A program made the translations under genes and the position numbers. From MGBC113645 sp036308445 (lineage in GTDB: Bacteria > Bacillota_I > Bacilli_A > Erysipelotrichales > Coprobacillaceae): a stretch of DNA of 64,000 bases. Below the pieces are notes generated by a model. The model saw only the letters and a list, made by a program, of their open reading frames with translations, ran no database searches and was not told where the DNA came from. The DNA is taken from positions 19,455 to 83,454 of the forward strand of contig JAXJVS010000048.1 of the NCBI GenBank assembly GCA_036308445.1, read 5' to 3'. Position 1 is the first letter of the stretch. The number at the start of each line of letters is the position of its first letter. Shown piece by piece: positions 1-7,131 of this stretch.

Positions 1-144
1 ATAGATAATTCAAAAAAGAAAAAAGAACCAGAAGAAGAATATACTGAATACAAGGAAAATACTGATTATCAACATAGCTATACATCAGAAGATATTATTG
101 ATGTAGATTATACTGTTGTTGATGAAGAAAATAACACTCATTAA
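1..144 (+). CDS. C-terminal end of an unidentified protein (5' end outside window)
   Basis: The frame is open from the first base to the TAA at 142-144, giving 47 residues of a protein that begins before the window. The stretch is highly charged: a KKKK run, then acidic/tyrosine-rich sequence ending in EDIIDVDYTVVDEENNTH. The closing pattern of the type 'D-[IV]-[IV]-D-x-D-[YF]-x-V-V-D' resembles the disordered acidic tail of DnaK/Hsp70 proteins. It could therefore be the tail of an Hsp70-like protein, but 47 residues are too few to decide. The stop codon lies in the loop of a terminator hairpin. Confidence 0.6.
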   Translation: MDNSKKKKEPEEEYTEYKENTDYQHSYTSEDIIDVDYTVVDEENNTH

Positions 145-155
145 GAGTGTTTTTT
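134..155 (+). terminator. Intrinsic terminator overlapping the stop codon
   Basis: ACACTC (134-139) pairs with GAGTGT (145-150), the loop contains the TAA stop, and a T run follows. The next gene starts 17 bases later, so some readthrough may feed it. Confidence 0.65.
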
Positions 156-171
156 ATAAAGGAGAAGAAAA

Positions 172-1458
172 ATGAAATGTCCAAAATGTCAAAAAGAAGT
201 ATATGATGATGCTAAGTTCTGTCCTCATTGCGGAATATCATTAGATAGTCAATGTCCTAGATGTGGTTATACTGTTTCTACCTCTGATAGATTTTGTGCT
301 AATTGTGGTCAAGAGTTAAAAAAACCAAAAGTAGATGACAATATAGGTGGTTATTATGTACCTATTCATCAACAAAAAGAAGAATATGTACAACCTGATT
401 ATTCTTCTATGTCTGATAATGATATGAAAGAAGATTATATAAACCAGGATAATACTTATTATGAAGTTGATAAAAAGAAAGATAAAGTCAAATGGAAATC
501 TATTATTATTGCATTAGTTGTAGTATTACTTTTATTTGCAGGAAGCTTTATATATTTAATGGATAATAAAGATAATACGAATACAAATAATACTCAGCAA
601 CAGATAGAAAAAAATACTCCTGATGTTACTATTGCTAATAATTATTCTACTTATGTAGGTAATGTCAATTTAGAGGGCAAAGCTATTATTGATGATGATA
701 CTATCTATATGACAAATGATAAAGGATATCTTGTATCATTTGATAAGAAGTTTGAAGAGAGTAGAGTTTTGCTGGAAGAAAGTGTAAGTTATATTACAGT
801 ATATAATGATAAGATTTATTTTGCAGATGAAAATAATTATTTATCAGTGGTAGATAAGGATGGGAAGAATAAAGAAATTCTATTGTCTCAAGCTGTATAT
901 TATTTAGTGTTAAAAGATGATAGTTTATATTATCAGTTAGATCCAGATGGTGAATCTTTATATGTTATGGATTTAAAAACAAGAAAGTCTACAAAATTAA
1001 ATAATTGTAGAACATATAGTCCAAATATCAGTGATGATGCTATTTATTATTCTAGTGGTGATGGTATTTATAAGATGAATAAGGATGGTAATGAAGATAC
1101 TAGAATCATTGAAGGTAAAGTTTATAATTTATTATATGAAGATAATAAATTATATTATATTTCTGATTATACTTTAACAATCTATAACTTAGAAACAAAA
1201 GAAACTGAAACAATTTCTAACTTACGTATGTCTATGTATAATAAGAGTGGTAAAACAATTTATGCATTTACTACAAGTGGATTAGTAAGTTATGATATAG
1301 AAAGTAAAGAAACTAAGGTTATATATGCAGGTAATGTAGATTCTTTCCAGATTATCGGTAATGTTGTTTTAATGCAATATAATGATAATTGGACAGTTAT
1401 TGATAGTCAAGGAAATCAATTCTCTTTATTTGAAGAAGAAAGTGGCGATTTCATTTAA
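172..1458 (+). CDS. Zinc-ribbon, single-pass membrane protein with extracellular beta-propeller-like domain
   Basis: A 428-residue protein with an ATG start and a GGAGAA ribosome binding site at 161-166. The N-terminus has two zinc ribbons, each with two CxxC pairs (CPKC/CPHC near residues 3-20 and CPRC/CANC near 28-46). An acidic, tyrosine-rich linker follows, then one hydrophobic helix (about 109-130). The remaining 300 residues are short repeated units such as 'NDKIYFADENN' and 'DDSLYYQLDPDG', with the I-Y-Y/S-x-D-G rhythm of DUF5050/LRP1-type beta-propellers. Topology is probably zinc ribbons inside and propeller outside. Function is unknown; a sensor or envelope role is inference. It converges on the EIIC gene across a shared terminator. 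Confidence 0.8.
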   Translation: MKCPKCQKEVYDDAKFCPHCGISLDSQCPRCGYTVSTSDRFCANCGQELKKPKVDDNIGGYYVPIHQQKEEYVQPDYSSMSDNDMKEDYINQDNTYYEVDKKKDKVKWKSIIIALVVVLLLFAGSFIYLMDNKDNTNTNNTQQQIEKNTPDVTIANNYSTYVGNVNLEGKAIIDDDTIYMTNDKGYLVSFDKKFEESRVLLEESVSYITVYNDKIYFADENNYLSVVDKDGKNKEILLSQAVYYLVLKDDSLYYQLDPDGESLYVMDLKTRKSTKLNNCRTYSPNISDDAIYYSSGDGIYKMNKDGNEDTRIIEGKVYNLLYEDNKLYYISDYTLTIYNLETKETETISNLRMSMYNKSGKTIYAFTTSGLVSYDIESKETKVIYAGNVDSFQIIGNVVLMQYNDNWTVIDSQGNQFSLFEEESGDFI

Positions 1459-1480
1459 AATAACATGTTATTTTCGCATA

Positions 1481-1508
1481 AAAAAATAGGCAATAGCCTA
1501 TTTTTTTG
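1481..1508 (+). terminator. Bidirectional terminator between convergent genes
   Basis: TAGGC (1487-1491) pairs with GCCTA (1496-1500) around an AATA loop, flanked by an A run on the left and a T run on the right. It can serve both the zinc-ribbon gene and the leftward EIIC gene. Confidence 0.8.
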
Positions 1509-1523
1509 TTTATAACTTTATTG

Positions 1524-1544
1524 TGTGAGCTTTCATTTTTATAG
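1524..1544 (+). repeat. Copy 1 of a direct repeat flanking the EIIC gene
   Basis: TGTGAGCTTTC followed by ATTTTTATA is found just beyond the 3' end of the EIIC gene. A nearly identical copy, one base shorter in the T-rich part, is at 3057-3075 beyond its 5' end. The two copies bracket a unit of about 1.5 kb. Confidence 0.45.
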
Positions 1545-2918
1545 TTATTCTGTAACTACAATACCATTTTCTTCATCTAATTTTTGTTTTTCCATTAATT
1601 TAAAGAATGGATAATATATAATCATATCTAAAATAATTAATCCTATAACAAGTATACCGGCTTTAATATCCATACATCCTAAAGCAGCACCTAATGGAGC
1701 AGGAGTAGTCCATGGTGTTTCGATAACACCTCTACCAATGATATTAAAGTACATTGCTGCATAAGTGATAATTGAATTAATAACTGGTACAAAAACAAAT
1801 GGAATTATCATTAATGGATTTAATACCATAGGTAATCCAAAGATAATAGGTTCATTAATATTAAAGATAGCTGGACCAATAGATAATCTACCTAAAGTCT
1901 TTAATTCTTGAGATTTAGAACGTAATAACAATAAGCATAATCCAAAAGTAGAACCACCACCACCAAGGCAGATTACATAAGACCAGAATGGTTGTGTAAA
2001 GAAATGTTGAATAGTTGTTCCAGCAGAATAAGCAGTAAGATTAGCTTGAATATACATTTCCATGAATGGTAAACGAATAGGTTGTGTAATACTAGCACCA
2101 TGTAAACCAAAGAACCAGAAGACTTGGGCAATAATAACAATTAAACAAATACCAACTAATGAATCTAATCCAGATACTGCAGGTGCCAAAATTGTCATAA
2201 TCATGCTTGGGAACAATTGTCCACTAAAGTTTTGTACAATCAATGATAATGAATAGAAAATAATGACACATATAAATAATGGAATAATTGCATCAAAAGA
2301 AGATGTAATTGCAGGTGGAACACCTTCAGGCATTTTAATGCGAATATCTTTCTTCATTAAGAAATGTATAATTTCTACACATCCAATAGCAACAACAATA
2401 GCTGTGAATATCCCTTTTGCATCTAAATATGTAGTAGGAATATATGAGCTAGCCATACCTAATAATTCTTCAGCTGCAACACCATCAGCAATATTTGCAA
2501 TAGAAACTGCTTTTTCAATTGGTGATGAAACAAGTAAAAATACAGCTGTAGATACTATTGAAGCATTTAATGGAGCTAAATCATATTTTTTAGCTAAGTT
2601 ATATGCGATAGCAAATGCGATAAACAATCCCATTAATGCCATTGTCATGTTATATGGCATTTGAAGAACTGCTTTGTTAGCCTGTGCCCAATTGTACCAA
2701 GTCATTAACATATCACTAATAACTCCCCAATTAGGTAAAGTTTCAGGCTTTAATGGTGGTGTTGAAATAATTAAGCAAACCCCACCAAGGATAGATAATG
2801 GAATAGCGACAACCATACCATCACGAATAGAACTTAGATGTTTTTGATTTCCAAGCTTATGAGCGATAGGAACTAAGGTTCTGTCTGCGATTTCATTAAA
2901 TTTTTCCATGAAATTCAT
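1545..2918 (-). CDS. celB: PTS sugar transporter EIIC, cellobiose/lactose type
   Basis: A 457-residue polytopic protein of the EIIC family that takes up disaccharides or aryl-glucosides through the phosphotransferase system. The N-terminus (EKFNEIADRTLVPIAHKLG) and the segment GGGGSTFGLCLLLLRSKSQELK are typical of the lactose/cellobiose EIIC family, as is the conserved FNINEPIIFGLPMVLNP-type loop. About ten hydrophobic segments are visible. The start has a GGGGGAA ribosome binding site. No EIIA or EIIB gene lies nearby, so the permease must borrow them. It is divergent from the NagB-like gene across a region with two copies of a 17-bp palindrome. The sugar cannot be read from the sequence; the neighbour suggests an amino-sugar-containing substrate. 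Confidence 0.9.
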   Translation of the reverse strand: MNFMEKFNEIADRTLVPIAHKLGNQKHLSSIRDGMVVAIPLSILGGVCLIISTPPLKPETLPNWGVISDMLMTWYNWAQANKAVLQMPYNMTMALMGLFIAFAIAYNLAKKYDLAPLNASIVSTAVFLLVSSPIEKAVSIANIADGVAAEELLGMASSYIPTTYLDAKGIFTAIVVAIGCVEIIHFLMKKDIRIKMPEGVPPAITSSFDAIIPLFICVIIFYSLSLIVQNFSGQLFPSMIMTILAPAVSGLDSLVGICLIVIIAQVFWFFGLHGASITQPIRLPFMEMYIQANLTAYSAGTTIQHFFTQPFWSYVICLGGGGSTFGLCLLLLRSKSQELKTLGRLSIGPAIFNINEPIIFGLPMVLNPLMIIPFVFVPVINSIITYAAMYFNIIGRGVIETPWTTPAPLGAALGCMDIKAGILVIGLIILDMIIYYPFFKLMEKQKLDEENGIVVTE

Positions 2919-2980
2919 AATTTATTCCCCCTTTTTTATTCAACCACATTATAACTATTTCAATTTATCCGCTCTACTAA

Positions 2981-3017
2981 TTTCCAATTCTTAGAAAACA
3001 TTCCCAAATCTTGGAAA
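2981..3017. promoter_or_regulatory. Tandem operator candidates between EIIC and NagB-like genes
   Basis: TTTCCAATTCTTAGAAA (2981-2997) and TTCCCAAATCTTGGAAA (3001-3017) are two 17-bp imperfect palindromes whose starts are exactly 20 bp apart. A third copy is at 3865-3881. They fit the consensus TTYCCWAWTCTTRGAAA. The RpiR-type regulator encoded at 4588-5391 is the obvious candidate binder (inference). Confidence 0.6.
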
Positions 3018-3056
3018 TGAATTGAAGAATATATATATATTAATTATATTAATGAC

Positions 3057-3075
3057 TGTGAGCTTTCTTTTTATA
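3057..3075 (+). repeat. Copy 2 of the direct repeat flanking the EIIC gene
   Basis: TGTGAGCTTTC followed by TTTTTATA, matching the copy at 1524-1544 with one base missing. Confidence 0.45.
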
Positions 3076-3097
3076 AATAAAAAATAGGAGAAAAAAG

Positions 3098-3817
3098 ATG
3101 AAACTAATTATTGAAGAAAATGAAAAAGCAATGAGTGAAAGTGCTATGCACATTTTATTAGGAGCAATGATGCAAGATAAAAGAGTAAATATCTCTTTAA
3201 CTTCTGGTCGTTCTCCAATTGAACTTTACAAAATGATGGCTCCTTTAGTTAAGGATCAAGATAAGTTCAAAGATATTGAATATTATTTATTTGATGAAGC
3301 ACCATGGAATGATAAACCTTATGGTCCAAATTGGGATGAAATGCAAGAATTATTTTTCAAGGATGCAAATATTCCAGAAGAAAGAATTCATTCATTAGAT
3401 TTAAATAACTGGGATAGCTTTGATAGAGAAATTGAAAGAGCTGGTGGTATTGATGTTATGGTTATTGGTTTAGGATATGATGGACATTTCTGTTCAAATG
3501 CACCTAAATGTACACCATTAGATAGTTATACTTATCTTATTGATAGAGAAGAAAGACGTAAAATATTACCTAGATATAATTCACATCCAGAAATTCCATA
3601 CTCAATTACTATGGGACCAAAAAGTTTAATGAAAGTTAAACATTTAGTTATGATAGTTAATGGTAAACATAAAGCGGAAATCTTAAAGAAAATGTTAGAT
3701 GAACCTATCTCAAATGAATTACCATCTACAATTTTAAAGTTACATCCTAACTTTACTGTTATTTGTGATAAGGATGCTGCATCATTATTAAACTTAGAAG
3801 ATTATAAAAGATTATAA
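3098..3817 (+). CDS. NagB/SugI-family glucosamine-6-phosphate deaminase-like protein
   Basis: A 239-residue protein preceded by AGGAG. It has the NagB/RpiA fold signatures: a TSGRSPIELYKMM phosphate-binding loop near residue 35, LFDEAPW (matching the FDE/MDE acid of NagB) near 70, and GLGYDGHFCSNAP near 125-137. The last motif corresponds to GxGxDGHxAFNEP in E. coli NagB. The catalytic Asp-His pair is kept, but the Glu of the NEP tripeptide is replaced by Ala. It may therefore act on a different sugar phosphate than GlcN6P, or be a YieK-like paralogue. It is divergent from the EIIC gene, so it probably processes the phosphorylated sugar that EIIC imports. A terminator follows at 3823-3848. 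Confidence 0.75.
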   Translation: MKLIIEENEKAMSESAMHILLGAMMQDKRVNISLTSGRSPIELYKMMAPLVKDQDKFKDIEYYLFDEAPWNDKPYGPNWDEMQELFFKDANIPEERIHSLDLNNWDSFDREIERAGGIDVMVIGLGYDGHFCSNAPKCTPLDSYTYLIDREERRKILPRYNSHPEIPYSITMGPKSLMKVKHLVMIVNGKHKAEILKKMLDEPISNELPSTILKLHPNFTVICDKDAASLLNLEDYKRL

Positions 3818-3822
3818 TCATT

Positions 3823-3848
3823 AAGAGAAGTTCTACTTCTCTTTTTTT
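3823..3848 (+). terminator. Intrinsic terminator after the NagB-like gene
   Basis: AGAGAAGT (3824-3831) pairs with ACTTCTCT (3835-3842) around a 3-base loop, followed by T7. Confidence 0.85.
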
Positions 3849-3864
3849 CATGATTTGGAAAAGA

Positions 3865-3881
3865 TTTCCTAATCTTGGAAA
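3865..3881. promoter_or_regulatory. Third copy of the 17-bp operator candidate
   Basis: TTTCCTAATCTTGGAAA, the best palindrome of the three copies. It lies upstream of the RDD gene, with a TATACT -10-like hexamer at 3909-3914. Confidence 0.55.
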
Positions 3882-3935
3882 TTAATAGGATTTGATTGTA
3901 AACATTGTTATACTTCAAATAAGGATGTGTTAATA

Positions 3936-4511
3936 ATGAAAAAAAAGAAAATGAAAATATATCAAGATAAAATCGAGAAAAGTGAGATAAGAGTCAGAAG
4001 ACTAGTTGCTTTAGTTATAGACTGGTATTTAACCAGTGTTTTCTCAGCTATACCAATTACCTTTTTTTTAAGAGAGACAGATCGTCTACAAACTTCTATG
4101 TTTGATTTCTCCACCTATAATTATTCAACTAGTCTTTTTCTTGTTTTTTTTAATATTATTGTTTTTATTATTTATTATATGATTATTCCAATGTACATAT
4201 GGAAAGGACAGACTTTAGGTAAGAAAGTCTGTAAGATTAAAGTTGTAAAAGATAATCTCGAAGATGTTAATTTTGTAAGTCTATTAAAAAGAGAATTGAT
4301 AGGTCAAACAATTATTGAAGGAGGAATAGTCAACAGTGCTTCTTCACTAAGACAGCTTTTATCAATTTTTGGTTATGCTAGTTTCTTAAAGTGTGTACAA
4401 TACATTGCATATGGATTAACTGTATTATCTATTGTTTATGCTTGTTTTCATCCATTGATGCAATGTTTTCATGATAAACTAGCTCATACTATTGTTATAA
4501 AACAGAAATAA
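3936..4511 (+). CDS. RDD-family membrane protein
   Basis: A 191-residue integral membrane protein. The ATG at 3936 was preferred over the GTG at 3927 because AAGGAT (3921-3926) is then correctly spaced. The N-terminus has the RDD signature (RVRRLVALVIDWYL, with conserved Arg and Asp), followed by a hydrophobic segment around residues 55-85. WKGQTLGKKVCKIKVV is the usual RDD loop, and two more membrane segments follow. RDD proteins are poorly characterised; some affect ion or sodium transport. It lies between the NagB-like and RpiR genes behind a copy of the 17-bp palindrome, so it may belong to the same regulon. Confidence 0.8.
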   Translation: MKKKKMKIYQDKIEKSEIRVRRLVALVIDWYLTSVFSAIPITFFLRETDRLQTSMFDFSTYNYSTSLFLVFFNIIVFIIYYMIIPMYIWKGQTLGKKVCKIKVVKDNLEDVNFVSLLKRELIGQTIIEGGIVNSASSLRQLLSIFGYASFLKCVQYIAYGLTVLSIVYACFHPLMQCFHDKLAHTIVIKQK

Positions 4512-4587
4512 AATTTTTGCTTTATATAGATTCATTGTTTTGATTATTATTTTATACTATATTGATAATATCAAGAGAGGTGTTAAT

Positions 4588-5391
4588 ATGTTTAACCTTA
4601 TCATTATTTTATTATCTACAATAAATAGCGAACCAAAAGATTCTAATAATTATAAAATAGCTAAATATCTCATTGAAAATATAAAGAGCTTAGATGACTG
4701 TACACTAACAGAGCTAGCGAGAAAATGTTATGTATCTAATTCTAGTATTTCTCGTTTTTGTAGAGATATAGGATTAAAAGATTTTAATGATCTAAAGAAA
4801 CAAGTTGCTATTTTTCCTATGCAATATAAACAATTGGCAGAGAAATTTAATTTTAAAGAGTATGATGAGAATTCTTTGAGTCATTCTTATATTTTAAGTA
4901 TTATTGATAATCTTAAACATATGATAGCATCTTCTACATTGGATAATGATATTATTTCATTAGTTAATGATATTAAGAATTATAAGAATGTAGCTGCTTT
5001 TGGGTATATGCAATCAGAAAATGTGGCTTTAAATCTTCAGTATGATCTTCAAACAAGTCGTAAAGCTATTTTTACATGTATTAAATTTGTTGATCAGGCT
5101 AATTATATAGAAAGTGCTGATAGCGATACTTTAATCATTATCTTTTCTGAATCAGGCTCTTATTTTGATCGTGTTTTTCCTAGAAAGAAACCTTTTAAGA
5201 ATTTACACACGAAACCTAAAATATGTATGATTACATCTAATTATGCAATTCAATATCCATATATTGATATGTATATTCGTTATTCAAGTCGCAATGATTA
5301 TGCGAGTCATCCATATCCTTTAATGGTAATAGCAGATTTGATTTGTATTCAATATGCTAAATTAGTTGAAAAAGAAAACTATGAACAATGA
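4588..5391 (+). CDS. RpiR/MurR-family transcriptional regulator
   Basis: A 267-residue protein. ATG 4588 is chosen because AGAGAGG (4574-4580) precedes it; an earlier in-frame start at 4540 lacks a site. Residues about 15-75 form the N-terminal HTH_6 (LTELARKCYVSNSSISRFCRDIGLKDFNDLK), the hallmark of RpiR proteins. The C-terminal part corresponds to the SIS sugar-phosphate-binding domain (LIIIFSESGSYFD). The SIS part is divergent, lacking some usual Ser/Thr phosphate ligands. RpiR proteins respond to phosphosugars. Neighbouring EIIC and NagB-like genes, plus three copies of a palindrome, suggest it controls that locus. Confidence 0.85.
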   Translation: MFNLIIILLSTINSEPKDSNNYKIAKYLIENIKSLDDCTLTELARKCYVSNSSISRFCRDIGLKDFNDLKKQVAIFPMQYKQLAEKFNFKEYDENSLSHSYILSIIDNLKHMIASSTLDNDIISLVNDIKNYKNVAAFGYMQSENVALNLQYDLQTSRKAIFTCIKFVDQANYIESADSDTLIIIFSESGSYFDRVFPRKKPFKNLHTKPKICMITSNYAIQYPYIDMYIRYSSRNDYASHPYPLMVIADLICIQYAKLVEKENYEQ

Positions 5392-5403
5392 AAATAAACT
5401 GCG

Positions 5404-5431
5404 AGAAGATGACTTGATAATCTTCTTTTTT
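5404..5431 (+). terminator. Intrinsic terminator after rpiR-type gene
   Basis: AGAAGAT (5404-5410) pairs with ATCTTCT (5420-5426), followed by a T run. Confidence 0.8.
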
Positions 5432-5462
5432 ATAATCTAATAGTAGGTAATAAAAATCTACT

Positions 5463-5630
5463 ATGAGATTTTGTACTAATAATGACCTGGTAACTCAGGT
5501 TATATAATGTAAGATAAGAACTGGAAGAAAATGTAGGAACAAAAGTCCATTTGTATTCACCTCCCTTTAAAAGGGAAGTGACACCTCAGATTGCATTATA
5601 GAATAAGTAAAACTTTGTTTACTTTTGAGT
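5463..5630 (+). ncRNA. Structured RNA candidate, 6S RNA-like
   Basis: A gene-free stretch dense in pairings. ACCTG/CAGGT forms a hairpin at about 5485-5500. TATAATGTAA (5503-5512) pairs with TTGCATTATA (5591-5600) as a closing helix. AAATG/CATTT forms an inner arm. On the 3' side, ATTCACCTCCC...AAGGGAAGTGACACC folds into a local hairpin. A long closing stem, a large internal bubble and a small 3'-side hairpin reading ATTCACCT...GTGACACC match the plan of 6S RNA (E. coli 6S also has ATTCACCTTGAACC there). AAGTAAA/TTTACTT (5605-5624) could terminate it. Ends are approximate and no clear promoter was found. It could be another structured RNA or a leader. Confidence 0.4.
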
Positions 5631-5694
5631 TCATTTTATTGACTTACTTAATTCGTTAATCGTATTATGTATTTTATATAAGTTTGTTATTTAT

Positions 5695-5725
5695 GAAGAA
5701 GATATTAACAATCTTCTTTTCTTTT
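5695..5725 (+). terminator. Intrinsic terminator upstream of murF
   Basis: GAAGAAGAT (5695-5703) pairs with ATCTTCTTT (5711-5719) around an ATTAACA loop, followed by T-rich sequence. No coding gene ends here. A promoter-like TTGACT (17-18 bp) TATTAT lies just upstream (about 5639-5668). The hairpin therefore ends either the RNA candidate or a very short transcript. Confidence 0.6.
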
Positions 5726-5769
5726 GCATAATTTAGTATAAAGGCATATTTTTTTTAGAACAAAAGTGA

Positions 5770-5775
5770 TATAAT
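5770..5775 (+). promoter_or_regulatory. -10 element for murF-ddl
   Basis: TATAAT at 5770-5775 would start transcription near 5782, just ahead of the GTGGGG ribosome binding site. No convincing -35 hexamer is visible. Confidence 0.45.
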
Positions 5776-5799
5776 GGGGAAAGAAAAGTGGGGATATTT

Positions 5800-7131
5800 A
5801 TGTTAGTAAGAGAAATTATTGAAGCAACAAATGGTCAATTATTAAAAGGTAATTTTGAAGCTGAAGTCAAGAATATTACTCAGGATACTAGAAATGTATC
5901 TAAAGGGGATATGTATGCTGCATTGATTGGTGCTAGAGATGGTCATGACTTTATTAGTCAGGTAGAAGATATTGCAGTTGCAGTATTAGTGAGTAAACCA
6001 GTTGATACAACTATTGATAATGTTATTTTAGTAGAAGATACTTTAAAAGCATTAGGAGATATTGCAAGATTTATTAGAGAACATTCAAATGTTAAAGTTG
6101 TAGGTGTTACTGGTAGTGTTGGTAAGACAAGTACTAAGGATATGATTTATTCTGTTGTTTCTACGAAATATAAAACATTAAAAACATTGGGTAATTATAA
6201 TAATCATTTAGGATTACCTTTAACTATATTTAGATATAATGATGAGAATGTAATGATTTTGGAAATGGGGATGAATCATTTAGGAGAAATCTCATATCTT
6301 ACAAATATTGCAAAACCAGATATTGCAGTTATTACTAATGTGGGTACTGCTCATATTGGAGAACTTGGTTCTAGAGAAAATATCTTAAAAGCAAAAATGG
6401 AAATTGTAGAAGGATTAAATGATAATGGTACATTGATTATTAATGGTGATAATGATATGTTATCTACTGTTAAGGAAGAAGGATATGTCTTAAAGAAGGT
6501 TGGAATTGATTGTGATTCTTCATTAAAAGTAAAAGATGTTATTTTAAATGAAACTTATTCTACTTTTACTTTATGTTTAGATAAGGATTATGATGTTTAT
6601 GTACCTATAGCAGGAACACATTTTGTATTAAATGCTTTAGTGGCAATTCAAGTTGGTTTATCTTTAGATATTTCTATTGAAGATTGTATTAAAGGAGTAA
6701 AATCATTTACATTAACTAAGAATAGAAATGATATTATTGAATTAAAAGATCATATTCAATTAATTGATGGAACATATAATGCGAATCTTGATTCTATGAA
6801 AGCTAGTATTGATGTTTTAAGTGGATATAGTGGTAGAAAGATTGCAGTTCTTGCTGATATGTTAGAATTAGGAGAATATGAAGAAAAATTACATCGAGAA
6901 GTAGGTAAGCATTTAAATGATAAGAATATAGATTTATTAGTTACTGTTGGTAAAGCATCAAATTATATGAATGATGAGTTTAACGGTATTTCTTATCATT
7001 TTGATAATAATGAGGAAGTTAAAGATTTCTTAATTAAAGAAGTTAAAGAAAATGATGTATTATTATTAAAAGGTTCTAATAGTATGAAACTTAAGGAAGT
7101 TGTTGAATATTTAAAGGAGAATTTAAAATGA
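5800..7131 (+). CDS. murF: UDP-MurNAc-tripeptide--D-Ala-D-Ala ligase
   Basis: A 443-residue Mur ligase that adds D-Ala-D-Ala to UDP-MurNAc-tripeptide in the cytoplasm, the last soluble step of the peptidoglycan stem peptide. Three domains are visible: an N-terminal UDP-binding part (MLVREIIEATNGQLL, then DTRNVSKGDMYAALIGARDGHDF), the ATP-binding loop GVTGSVGKTSTKD at about 102-114, the GNYNNHLGLPLT and EMGMNHLGEI motifs, and a C-terminal part with DGTYNANLDSMKA and LADMLELG. ATG 5800 was chosen over GTG 5788 because GTGGGG is then well spaced and the earlier start would be nearly leaderless. It overlaps ddl by four bases, so the enzymes making and using D-Ala-D-Ala are co-translated. Confidence 0.95.
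   Translation: MLVREIIEATNGQLLKGNFEAEVKNITQDTRNVSKGDMYAALIGARDGHDFISQVEDIAVAVLVSKPVDTTIDNVILVEDTLKALGDIARFIREHSNVKVVGVTGSVGKTSTKDMIYSVVSTKYKTLKTLGNYNNHLGLPLTIFRYNDENVMILEMGMNHLGEISYLTNIAKPDIAVITNVGTAHIGELGSRENILKAKMEIVEGLNDNGTLIINGDNDMLSTVKEEGYVLKKVGIDCDSSLKVKDVILNETYSTFTLCLDKDYDVYVPIAGTHFVLNALVAIQVGLSLDISIEDCIKGVKSFTLTKNRNDIIELKDHIQLIDGTYNANLDSMKASIDVLSGYSGRKIAVLADMLELGEYEEKLHREVGKHLNDKNIDLLVTVGKASNYMNDEFNGISYHFDNNEEVKDFLIKEVKENDVLLLKGSNSMKLKEVVEYLKENLK

Noticed and set aside
2062..2664. Two plus-strand open frames opposite the EIIC gene
   Set aside because: They are complements of a well-conserved PTS EIIC coding sequence and have no ribosome binding site or recognisable domains.
4540..4587. 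Upstream start for the RpiR regulator
   Set aside because: There is no ribosome binding site and the segment lies over promoter-like sequence; ATG 4588 has AGAGAGG at the right distance.
5438..5466. Riboswitch for murF-ddl instead of a free RNA
   Set aside because: A terminator (5695-5725) and a separate -10 for murF (5770) lie between, and no known aptamer motif was recognised; not fully excluded.
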